Of a stretch of DNA of 9,263 nucleotides, positions 1 to 4,032 are shown one piece after another. Made by a program: the position numbers and the translations under genes. The notes under the pieces were generated by a model. The model saw only the letters and a program-made list of their open reading frames with translations. It searched no databases and had not been told where the DNA came from. Origin of the DNA: Planctomycetota bacterium (GTDB lineage Bacteria > Planctomycetota > B129-G9); the NCBI GenBank assembly GCA_030607235.1, contig JAUWEX010000029.1, positions 1 through 9,263 on the forward strand, written 5' to 3'. The number at the start of each line of letters is the position of its first letter. The stretch's first letter is position 1.

Positions 1-207
1 GGCACGGGGATGAAAGACGGCGTGTCGTGGCGCGGCATCGAAGTCGTCCGCGCGCCGGGTTCGGCTCCGAGGATCGTGCTGCACGGCGGGGCCGCCGCCG
101 TCGCGGAAAGGCTCGGCGTCAAAACGGTGCACATATCGCTGTCGCACTCCAACACGTACGCCATCGCCTTCGCCCTCGCCGAGGCGGGCAGTGCCCGCTC
201 ACAATAG
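1..207 (+). CDS. acpS: Holo-[acyl-carrier-protein] synthase, C-terminal part (partial at window start)
   Basis: Reading frame 1 is open from the first base to a TAG at 205-207, giving the last 68 residues. AcpS (EC 2.7.8.7) transfers 4'-phosphopantetheine from CoA to the serine of apo-acyl carrier protein in the cytoplasm, which switches on fatty-acid synthesis. The visible part matches the family's C-terminal half: GTG..., then SWRGIEVVR, PRIVLHGGAA, and the closing strand motif HISLSHSNTYAIAFALAE. The N-terminal metal-binding Asp and the KEA helix lie outside the window. The family normally stops just after ...AFALAE. The extra tail AGSARSQ and the stop codon are read from repeat copy A, which begins at 184, so the native 3' end has been replaced or extended by the repeat. 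Identification is from recognised motifs, and I am confident despite the truncation. Confidence 0.88.
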   Translation, partial: GTGMKDGVSWRGIEVVRAPGSAPRIVLHGGAAAVAERLGVKTVHISLSHSNTYAIAFALAEAGSARSQ

Positions 208-314
208 AGGAGGAAACGTACACTCCGAAACCCGCTTCGCTGCTTTTCGCCCTTCGGCGAAAAGGGCGCTCGCTTGCACCCACTGACGAATCCTGTAATC
301 TTGCTGTGTGGTTG
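184..314 (+). repeat. Dispersed structured repeat, copy A
   Basis: About 131 bp, related to copies B (331-460) and C (3408-3530, opposite strand). It opens with hairpin GCGGGC-AGT-GCCCGC (184-198), followed by TCACAA. A second hairpin CTTTTCGCC-CTTC-GGCGAAAAG (243-264, perfect 9 bp stem) follows, then the shared block CGCTTGCACCCACTGAC and an end at TGTGTGGTTG (305-314). Copy A overlaps the end of acpS and supplies its stop codon. No protein-coding content is apparent. It resembles a REP/MITE-like palindromic element, but I do not recognise the family. Confidence 0.8.
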
Positions 315-330
315 ACAGATTCTCGCGCAG

Positions 331-460
331 GCGGGCAGTGCCCGCTCACAAGTGGGGAGAAAGCATACACTATAAGACCCGCTCGCTACGCGCTGTCGCG
401 CGGAGCGCTTCGCTTGCACCCGCTAACAAATCTTGTACGCGGATTCGCGATGTGATTTTT
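331..460 (+). repeat. Dispersed structured repeat, copy B
   Basis: This copy is in direct orientation and separated from copy A by only 16 bp. It has the same opening hairpin GCGGGC-AGT-GCCCGC (331-345) and TCACAAGTGGGGAG, the latter closely matched in copy C. The internal hairpin CGCGC-TGTC-GCGCG (389-402) sits where A and C carry hairpins of different sequence. The conserved block GCGCTTCGCTTGCACCCGCTAAC ends at 427. The distal end is less clear than in A and C, because the TGTGTGGTTG end is only faintly recognisable (near 449-457). Confidence 0.78.
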
Positions 461-507
461 TTCTATGCTGAGAGGGACACATTCCTTCGCGTCTTCGTTT
501 GTTGGGC
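421..507. other. Possible second attC-like or cassette-boundary structure (weak)
   Basis: The box GTTGGGC at 501-507 fits the integron GTTRRRY core. An imperfect inverted partner CGCTAACAAA lies at 421-430. The arms pair as AACAAA, then ACGCG with one unpaired base in the left arm, and then ATGTG/CACAT. The spacing (87 bp) is within attC range. The left partner does not fit RYYYAAC well, and much of the structure is made of the end of repeat copy B and the 466-495 repeat fragment, so the resemblance may be accidental. Confidence 0.22.
466..495. repeat. Fragment of the AAGGGAnnnnTCCCTT repeat family
   Basis: The sequence TGCTGAGAGGGACACATTCC followed by TTCGCGTCTT matches 3229-3261 (TGCTGAAAGGGACACATCCC followed by TTCGCGTTGTCTT) with a few substitutions and a 2-3 base gap. 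The centre forms a short stem-loop (AGGGA/TTCCT, one G-T pair). This shows that the repeat family between the lipoprotein and sigma-like genes is also present downstream of the TIR gene. Confidence 0.65.
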
Positions 508-528
508 GGCGGATTGCATCTACTCAAC

Positions 529-1977
529 TCACCGCAGTAAGCACATTGGTCGCACTTTTTCCATCGCTCGCAAGATCAGTTCTGCCGTCAACTCGCCGTG
601 ATCGGCAGGCAGAATCGCTGCGCCATAACAACGCTCTGGCGGAAGATGGAACACGTCGAGGTAAATGATGCGGAATGGGTTCTGTGGGGCTTTGGCGACC
701 CCATCGACGTTCCGGACAACCAAGAGGATACGCGGCTTGCCGATGCTCTTGCGCAACAAGGCCGCGTAAGCGGACTCACCCAAGACCCATTCGGTCGCCG
801 TGGCGTTACCGTCCAGCACCGCAACGAAGTACCCACATTCGCTGATACCCTGAAGCAAAAACTGCCGCCAGAGAGAGCCGGAAGGAATGGCGGATCGATC
901 CATAAACACCTCAAATCCGTGGTCTGCGGTCCACCGCTGGATCAAGGCAGCGGTCTTAGAGGACCACTCCGAAGCGTGCATGTAGCTGATGAACAATGAT
1001 TTAGTTGGTAACGGGAGAAACGAAAAGGTGCCCGAAGTAATGCGCTGTCTCCCAATGGCCGTCAGCAACGTGATTCGTCGCCGAGGATCCGCCATGGCGG
1101 TATGCAGTTCGGACAAGGAGGCGCACTCCGCACGAATTCGGCGAGTGTACATATATAAACTGTAAGCACCCACGGCGAGAAGGCCGCTGATGAGGATAGG
1201 TGAGGTGGACTCGTTCAAGGCCGCGAGCGAGCGGGCGGTCGCGGCGACTAATAAACTGAAAACTCCCGCGCCCACGGCGAATCTAACATTGAGCCGTTTA
1301 ACTATGCGCATTCCGAACAGCGTGTTTCGGACGACGACGACGATGCAGTGCACGATGAAGAATGCACCGAAGAAGGACGCGACTGGAACAACGTAGGGAT
1401 TCGCTAGGGCTCCGAGCCACGGCTCGCGCCCCATAAGCGTTGCGGTTGCGTTGAGGACGTGCAACACTGCAAAGATGTAGCTGAAAGGCCAGAGCACCTT
1501 GAGAAACCTGTAGGCGCCCAGGCATGTGAAGTCGCGGAAATGGAGAAGCGAACTGCGACGATTGAGATCGTCGGCTTCTCGGAAGAATCCGATGATTTGC
1601 TCTGCTACAGAGTCTGCGCCGTGCGTGTGGGTTCGCTGGATGAAGTCGTCAAGGAGACTTACGCCGGACGACGACGCCCCCGGACAAACAAACAGGTACA
1701 CCCGACACGTGCCCGGCTTCATCGCCGACCGGAGGGCGTCCACATCCGCGGACGTGGCCTGCGCGAGGCCTGTGGGAGTGAACACGATTGCATGAACCGC
1801 TTCCACGGGAAAGGATGAGCCGGCAACGTTAGGCTCGCGCTTAATCTCGAACGTCAAAGTGCCACCGGCGTAGCGGAGAGCGTCTTCGAGGTATTCCGAC
1901 TCGCCGGGAGTGGAGCCGACGACCGTCACACAGAAGGACGCGTACGACGACGGCATGTGGTTTCTAGAGTGCCTCAT
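529..1977 (-). CDS. Membrane-anchored TIR-domain protein with N-terminal alpha/beta domain
   Basis: 482 residues. Residues 14-135 look like a strand/helix-alternating (Rossmann-like) domain that I cannot assign. Four hydrophobic segments follow at about 151-175, 194-218, 231-254 and 259-277. A TIR domain occupies about 326-465: FISYMHASEWS (329-339) as strand A and box 1, HGFEVFMDRSAIPSGS (353-368) as the BB region, CGYFVAVLDGNATATEW (381-397), and W397-xxx-E401, the WxxxE spacing that carries the catalytic glutamate in NAD-cleaving TIR domains such as SARM1. An even number of membrane segments would put both soluble domains in the cytoplasm. Known bacterial TIR proteins cleave NAD+ or make cyclic-ADP-ribose signals, often in antiphage defence; activity here is inferred. 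The gene starts 18 bp after the upstream 92-residue gene, so the two probably share a transcript. Met8 is an alternative start, since neither has a strong ribosome-binding site. The stop is TGA at 529-531. Confidence 0.85.
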   Translation of the reverse strand: MRHSRNHMPSSYASFCVTVVGSTPGESEYLEDALRYAGGTLTFEIKREPNVAGSSFPVEAVHAIVFTPTGLAQATSADVDALRSAMKPGTCRVYLFVCPGASSSGVSLLDDFIQRTHTHGADSVAEQIIGFFREADDLNRRSSLLHFRDFTCLGAYRFLKVLWPFSYIFAVLHVLNATATLMGREPWLGALANPYVVPVASFFGAFFIVHCIVVVVRNTLFGMRIVKRLNVRFAVGAGVFSLLVAATARSLAALNESTSPILISGLLAVGAYSLYMYTRRIRAECASLSELHTAMADPRRRITLLTAIGRQRITSGTFSFLPLPTKSLFISYMHASEWSSKTAALIQRWTADHGFEVFMDRSAIPSGSLWRQFLLQGISECGYFVAVLDGNATATEWVLGESAYAALLRKSIGKPRILLVVRNVDGVAKAPQNPFRIIYLDVFHLPPERCYGAAILPADHGELTAELILRAMEKVRPMCLLR

Positions 1978-1995
1978 TCGTCAATACCCAGCCAT

Positions 1996-2274
1996 TCATT
2001 TCAAGATGAAAAAGTAGAGCACAAGGAAAGCAATCAAGGCGACAATTCCCCAAAGGCAACCGAGTCTCATGTGACGATTCGCTTCTTCCACGCGTTTGTA
2101 TGCGCTCAGAGGAGAACCTCTGCCATCAACCCAGATAACAGGGCCGCCACAACTTGGGCATGTCTTCTCCTCGGCGTGACGCATGACCTCACCAAGTCCA
2201 CCAATAGATGGTCCGGTCCGGTCAATCTGTGCGAAGACTTTTCCGCATCTTTGGCATTTCTGTAGTTCGCTCAT
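1996..2274 (-). CDS. Small zinc-ribbon protein with a C-terminal membrane segment
   Basis: 92 residues. Two CxxC knuckles (C7/C10 and C39/C42, 28 residues apart) form a likely zinc ribbon. After a charged stretch (residues 59-70) a single hydrophobic segment runs from about 72 to 90 and ends at ILK, suggesting a tail-anchored protein with the ribbon in the cytoplasm. The start is supported by a good Shine-Dalgarno sequence, GGGAGG, ending 8 bases before the ATG. It is the first gene of a two-gene operon with the TIR-domain protein, so a role as regulator, adaptor or membrane partner of that protein is plausible but not shown. Base composition is visibly less GC-rich than in the propeller gene, which fits recent acquisition. 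I do not recognise a specific family. Confidence 0.75.
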   Translation of the reverse strand: MSELQKCQRCGKVFAQIDRTGPSIGGLGEVMRHAEEKTCPSCGGPVIWVDGRGSPLSAYKRVEEANRHMRLGCLWGIVALIAFLVLYFFILK

Positions 2275-2279
2275 CGATA

Positions 2280-2288
2280 TTGCCTCCC
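2280..2288 (-). promoter_or_regulatory. Ribosome-binding site of the zinc-ribbon gene
   Basis: On the minus strand GGGAGG is followed by CAATATCG and the ATG at 2274-2272. The site lies immediately after the GTTGGGC box (2295-2289), so translation of the operon begins within about 15 bases of the presumed cassette edge. Confidence 0.6.
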
Positions 2289-2360
2289 GCCCAACGGTGC
2301 CGTGCAGACCGAGTTGAGACTCCGCCGGCAGAGATTCAACACCGCTGAAACTCGTTGGGT
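2289..2360. other. attC-like recombination site (integron cassette border candidate)
   Basis: A 72 bp imperfect palindrome bounded by GCCCAAC (2289-2295, fits RYYYAAC) and GTTGGGT (2354-2360, fits GTTRRRY). The boxes are complementary except for one G-T. Inside, after unpaired spacers of 9 and 6 bases, CAGACCGAGTTGAGACTC (2305-2322) pairs with GAGATTCAACACCGCTG (2331-2347) at 13 of 17 positions, with one unpaired A after CAG. The loop is the 8 bases CGCCGGCA. An R box, unpaired spacer, L box and extrahelical base are the layout of integron attC sites. The unpaired base sits in the left arm, which by convention makes the plus strand the top strand, opposite to the direction of the TIR operon. 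No integrase is visible in the window, so the assignment remains a hypothesis. Confidence 0.42.
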
Positions 2361-2471
2361 GTTCTCGTGGTCCATGAATTTTGGATATTCAGCCAGATAA
2401 CAAACGAGGAACTTAGGCATTCAACATAAGGGTATCTTGAAAAATAGATGAGTGACGAGCACAATGATAGC

Positions 2472-2608
2472 AAAAATATCGGCTAGAGCAATTTAAGTTT
2501 CGGTTTTCCTCTTTTTCTGCAATGTTTCGTTTAACCGCGGAGTCGCAGAGATCGCAGAGGAGTATTTAGAATGGGAAAATCTCTGCGTCCTCCGTGTCTC
2601 TGCGGTTT
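2472..2608 (+). repeat. AGAGCARTTTAAGTTTCGG repeat, copy 1, with terminal palindrome
   Basis: From TAGAGCAATTTAAG through CGGTTTTCCTCTTTTTCTGC (2484-2520) the sequence is nearly identical to 3028-3064; the 26 bases at 2495-2520 match exactly. It continues into an imperfect palindrome, left arm AACCGCGGAGTCGCAGAG... (2533-2559) against right arm CTCTGCGTCCTCC...GCGGTTT (2581-2607), pairing at about 21 of 27 positions. It lies just downstream of the lipoprotein stop codon. It is probably a small non-autonomous palindromic element. Confidence 0.75.
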
Positions 2609-2615
2609 GTGGCGT

Positions 2616-3002
2616 TTATGGCCTGTCGGCCCACGAAGGGCGCATCCAGTCTTTGTTTTCGGGATACCAGCCGCTGGGAGACCACATGTGGGCGACTTCC
2701 GACCGATGTCCCATCCATGTCATTTTGCTCAGCGGCGTGTCGATGGTCTCGCCCTTCTTTTTGCCCGTAACTTCCACGCCGTCGTGGTAGAGGATGCCGT
2801 GGACGCCTTCGGAGCGCGTGCCTTCGGCGATGTACTGGACGTAGAGCACCCAGCCTTTGTCTTTGTAGGCGCGCGCGTGTTTCGGCTCGGGGTCGGGGTA
2901 CTTGTAGGCAGGTGTGTCGGAGTCGTCGTTGGTTTTGCAGCCCGCGAAGGCGGTCGCGCAGGCGAGCAACAGAAGCGCTGCGAGTGTTATGGATTTTCTC
3001 AT
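2616..3002 (-). CDS. Small predicted lipoprotein of unknown function
   Basis: 128 residues. The N-terminus is a classical lipoprotein signal: positively charged MRK, a hydrophobic core (about 4-18) and the lipobox AFAGC, with cysteine 22 as the lipidation site. The mature part is hydrophilic at first (KTNDDSDTPAYKYPDPEP), then aromatic-rich (GWVLYVQYIAEG, MTWMGHRSEVAHMWSPSGWYP), and ends at ADRP. I do not recognise the family. The start is supported by GGGGG about 7 bases upstream of the ATG on the minus strand. The gene stands alone between two copies of the same repeat (2472-2608 and 3015-3118), with no obvious partner. Longer open frames on the opposite strand here are shadows. Confidence 0.75.
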   Translation of the reverse strand: MRKSITLAALLLLACATAFAGCKTNDDSDTPAYKYPDPEPKHARAYKDKGWVLYVQYIAEGTRSEGVHGILYHDGVEVTGKKKGETIDTPLSKMTWMGHRSEVAHMWSPSGWYPENKDWMRPSWADRP

Positions 3003-3014
3003 GGTATCCCCCGT

Positions 3015-3118
3015 AAAAAAATTCGATTAGAGCAGTTTAAGTTTCGGTTTTCCTCTTTTTCTGCGATATTCCGTTTTGACCGCAGGGCCGCCTTAGGCGG
3101 ACGCCGAGAACGCAGAGG
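3015..3118 (+). repeat. AGAGCARTTTAAGTTTCGG repeat, copy 2
   Basis: Direct repeat of 2472-2560. The core TTTCGGTTTTCCTCTTTTTC is unchanged. The palindromic arm differs: ACCGCAG is followed by an inserted small palindrome GCCGCCTTAGGCGG (3087-3100) before GAACGCAGAGG. The matching right arm of copy 1 is mostly missing. The copy lies directly upstream of the lipoprotein start, so that gene's promoter must be inside or overlapping the repeat. Confidence 0.72.
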
Positions 3119-3140
3119 TTCCAAAACTTTTTCTATCTGC

Positions 3141-3163
3141 GCCCGCCACACCCCGTGGCGGGC
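3141..3163. repeat. Perfect 9 bp stem-loop
   Basis: GCCCGCCAC (3141-3149), loop ACCCC, GTGGCGGGC (3155-3163). Neither strand has a T run after the stem, so it is not a standard intrinsic terminator. It sits between repeat copy 2 and the 87 bp repeat cluster. Confidence 0.6.
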
Positions 3164-3190
3164 AATCCCGCCAAAGCCGTGTCGGGCAAG

Positions 3191-3388
3191 TTTGTTATTG
3201 AGGCGCTCTGGCGATAAGGGCTGCTTTGTGCTGAAAGGGACACATCCCTTCGCGTTGTCTTACTCTAAATGCCTCAATCACAAGGAAAGTAATCCCTGCA
3301 TGAAAGCCCTTCTCTCCGCGAAGGAGGATACCCTTCCTGTTGCCCTTATCACTAAACGCTTCAATAACAAAACAAGTAACCCCTTCAT
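3191..3388 (-). repeat. Degenerate 87 bp tandem repeat with an inverted third arm
   Basis: On the minus strand two diverged units with an 87-base period can be aligned: GTTACTTGTTTTGTTATTGA... starting at 3380 and ATTACTTTCCTTGTGATTGA... starting at 3293. A third, inverted arm on the plus strand (TTTGTTATTGAGGCG...GATAAGGG, 3191-3220) matches 3343-3371 of the first unit at roughly 25 of 29 positions. The second unit contains the stem-loop AAGGGA-CACA-TCCCTT (3236-3251 in plus-strand view). The period is a multiple of three, and both units keep the word VIEAF in one minus-strand frame, but there is no start or family that would make this a convincing gene. Confidence 0.65.
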
Positions 3389-3407
3389 CTTGGTCCCTTT
3401 CAGGGCG

Positions 3408-3530
3408 CAACCACACAACACGCTTGCCCAAATCGTTAGTGAGTGCAAGCGAAGCGCCCCGGGCGTAGCCCGTAGCGAGCGGGTCTTGTAATAGGTGGCT
3501 ACTCCCCACTTGGCTGCGGGCCTTGCCCGC
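3408..3530 (-). repeat. Dispersed structured repeat, copy C (inverted)
   Basis: Same family as copies A and B, read on the minus strand from 3530. It opens with GCGGGC-AAG-GCCCGC, then CCAAGTGGGGAG, the block AGACCCGCTCGCTA, internal hairpin CGGGC-TAC-GCCCG (3472-3460) and GCGCTTCGCTTGCACTCACTAAC, and ends at TGTGTGGTTG (3417-3408). Its first base is the last base of the TAG stop of the sigma-like gene. Confidence 0.78.
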
Positions 3531-3937
3531 TAGTTGACCATCGTTCCGTCGGTTTCGGTCCGCCGGGCCGGGGATAGGGCTTCGCAGGCCTTGCGACGTT
3601 GTTTGAACATGTGCATGAATCGCGTGCGCACGGCCTTGAGGGTGGAGGCGACGGCCTGTTGAGTGATTTTGAGTTGCGCTCCGATCTGCTGCTGGAGCAA
3701 GGATTCGCGGTAGTACAGCTGCATGACCTCGCGCTGGCGGTCGGTGAGGATGTCTTCGTTGTCGAGGATGAGGTTGGTGATGATGCGGCCCTCGTAGAGG
3801 CGCGGCAGGTCTTCGAAGTCGACCCGCCCACGCTCCATCGACGGCAGGAGCGTTTCGATCGTGTCGCAGATTTCCTTGCAGCGCTGCCGGATGGGGCATT
3901 GGTCGCAGTTTTCGCAGTGTTCGGGTGCCTTACTCAT
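3530..3937 (-). CDS. Sigma-70 region 4-like HTH protein with N-terminal cysteine cluster
   Basis: 135 residues. The N-terminus has five cysteines, C8-x2-C11-x2-C14-x5-C20-x3-C24, a pattern suited to a metal or Fe-S site, followed by DTIETLLP. Residues 64-110 (LTDRQREVMQLYYRESLLQQ..., then IGAQLKITQQAVASTLKAVRTRF) form a sigma region 4 helix-turn-helix; the HTH proper spans about 80-106. There is no region 2, so it is unlikely to be a complete sigma factor. A DNA-binding regulator is more probable, and a redox- or metal-responsive one is conceivable. The ATG is preceded by GGAG at a normal distance on the minus strand. It lies 95 bp downstream of the propeller gene and has its own candidate promoter in that gap. 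Its TAG stop overlaps the first base of repeat copy C. The HTH call is firm, the biological role unknown. Confidence 0.82.
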   Translation of the reverse strand: MSKAPEHCENCDQCPIRQRCKEICDTIETLLPSMERGRVDFEDLPRLYEGRIITNLILDNEDILTDRQREVMQLYYRESLLQQQIGAQLKITQQAVASTLKAVRTRFMHMFKQRRKACEALSPARRTETDGTMVN

Positions 3938-3981
3938 GGTCGCTCCACTCTTTGAACTTAACTGACAGCCTTTCTACCTTT

Positions 3982-4009
3982 ATTCTATCACATGCCGCGT
4001 CAAAAACAA
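3982..4009 (-). promoter_or_regulatory. Candidate promoter of the sigma-like gene
   Basis: On the minus strand TTGTTT (4009-4004), a 16-base spacer and TAGAAT (3987-3982). The -10 is one base off consensus; the -35 is weaker. The predicted start near 3975 leaves about 38 bases before the ATG, with the Shine-Dalgarno inside. Confidence 0.45.
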
Positions 4010-4010
4010 G

Positions 4011-4020
4011 CGACCGGTCG
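4011..4020. promoter_or_regulatory. Perfect 10 bp palindrome next to the -35 element
   Basis: CGACCGGTCG lies directly upstream of the candidate -35 of the sigma-like gene, between it and the propeller stop codon. The half-site GCGACC recurs on the minus strand next to the start codon (3943-3938). It could be an operator, possibly for autoregulation, but one short palindrome is weak evidence. Confidence 0.25.
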
Positions 4021-4032
4021 AAAATGTCCCGC

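Larger units (their letters stand above)
208..528. other. Gene-free interval between convergent acpS and the TIR gene
   Basis: This 321 bp stretch lies between the 3' ends of acpS (+) and the TIR-domain gene (-). It holds most of repeat copy A, all of copy B, a 30 bp fragment of the second repeat family (466-495), a T7 run at 456-462, and the GTTGGGCGG box at 501-509. Small open frames crossing it are interrupted by or built from repeat sequence and show no recognisable protein. I see no convincing intrinsic terminator; the only hairpin near the T run has a 4 bp stem and is too far from it. Confidence 0.7.
501..2295. mobile_element. Putative cassette carrying the zinc-ribbon/TIR operon
   Basis: The two genes are enclosed by perfect 9-base inverted boxes: GTTGGGCGG on the plus strand at 501-509 and the same word on the minus strand at 2295-2287. 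They lie 19 bp beyond the TIR stop and 12 bp before the first ATG. In integrons the 5' end of a cassette and the first box of its own attC are normally complementary, which is the relation seen here. The right boundary coincides with an attC-like fold; the left boundary is much weaker. A 7-mer core alone is expected about once per window by chance, so the case rests on position, the 9-base match and the fold. Confidence 0.33.
2275..2615. other. Gene-free interval upstream of the zinc-ribbon gene
   Basis: This 341 bp interval contains the attC-like fold (2289-2360), an AT-rich stretch without recognisable genes (2361-2470), and repeat element copy 1 with its palindrome (2472-2608). The promoter of the zinc-ribbon/TIR operon should lie here on the minus strand, but I found no convincing -35/-10 pair. 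Confidence 0.6.
3003..3529. other. Repeat-dense gene-free interval
   Basis: These 527 bp between the lipoprotein start and the sigma-like stop are almost entirely filled by repeat copy 2 (3015-3118), the 9 bp stem-loop (3141-3163), the 87 bp repeat cluster (3191-3388) and repeat copy C (3408-3530). Long open frames cross it on both strands, but they continue out of antisense or out-of-frame readings of real genes and have no recognisable domains. Confidence 0.7.

Noticed and set aside
27..455. Plus-strand open frame of 142 codons crossing acpS and repeats A and B
   Set aside because: It reads acpS out of frame and continues through two repeat copies; no family features.
184..460. CRISPR-like array from tandem copies A and B
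   Set aside because: There are only two adjacent copies, about 130 bp each, with a 16 bp gap and internal divergence. This does not fit the size or regularity of CRISPR repeats.
436..462. Hairpin CGCG-GATT-CGCG followed by a T7 run as a terminator for acpS
   Set aside because: The stem is only 4 bp and is separated from the T run by 6 bases, which is too weak for an intrinsic terminator.
2571..3491. Long plus-strand open frame of 306 codons
   Set aside because: It starts inside a palindromic repeat, runs antisense to a lipoprotein with a clear signal peptide and ribosome-binding site, and ends in repeat copy C. Its sequence is low in recognisable features.
3195..3899. Minus-strand open frame of 234 codons overlapping the sigma-like gene
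   Set aside because: It is an out-of-frame reading of the sigma-like gene joined to repeat sequence. The Pro/Arg/His-rich composition is typical of a shadow frame. The VIEAF repeat is reported separately as a repeat.
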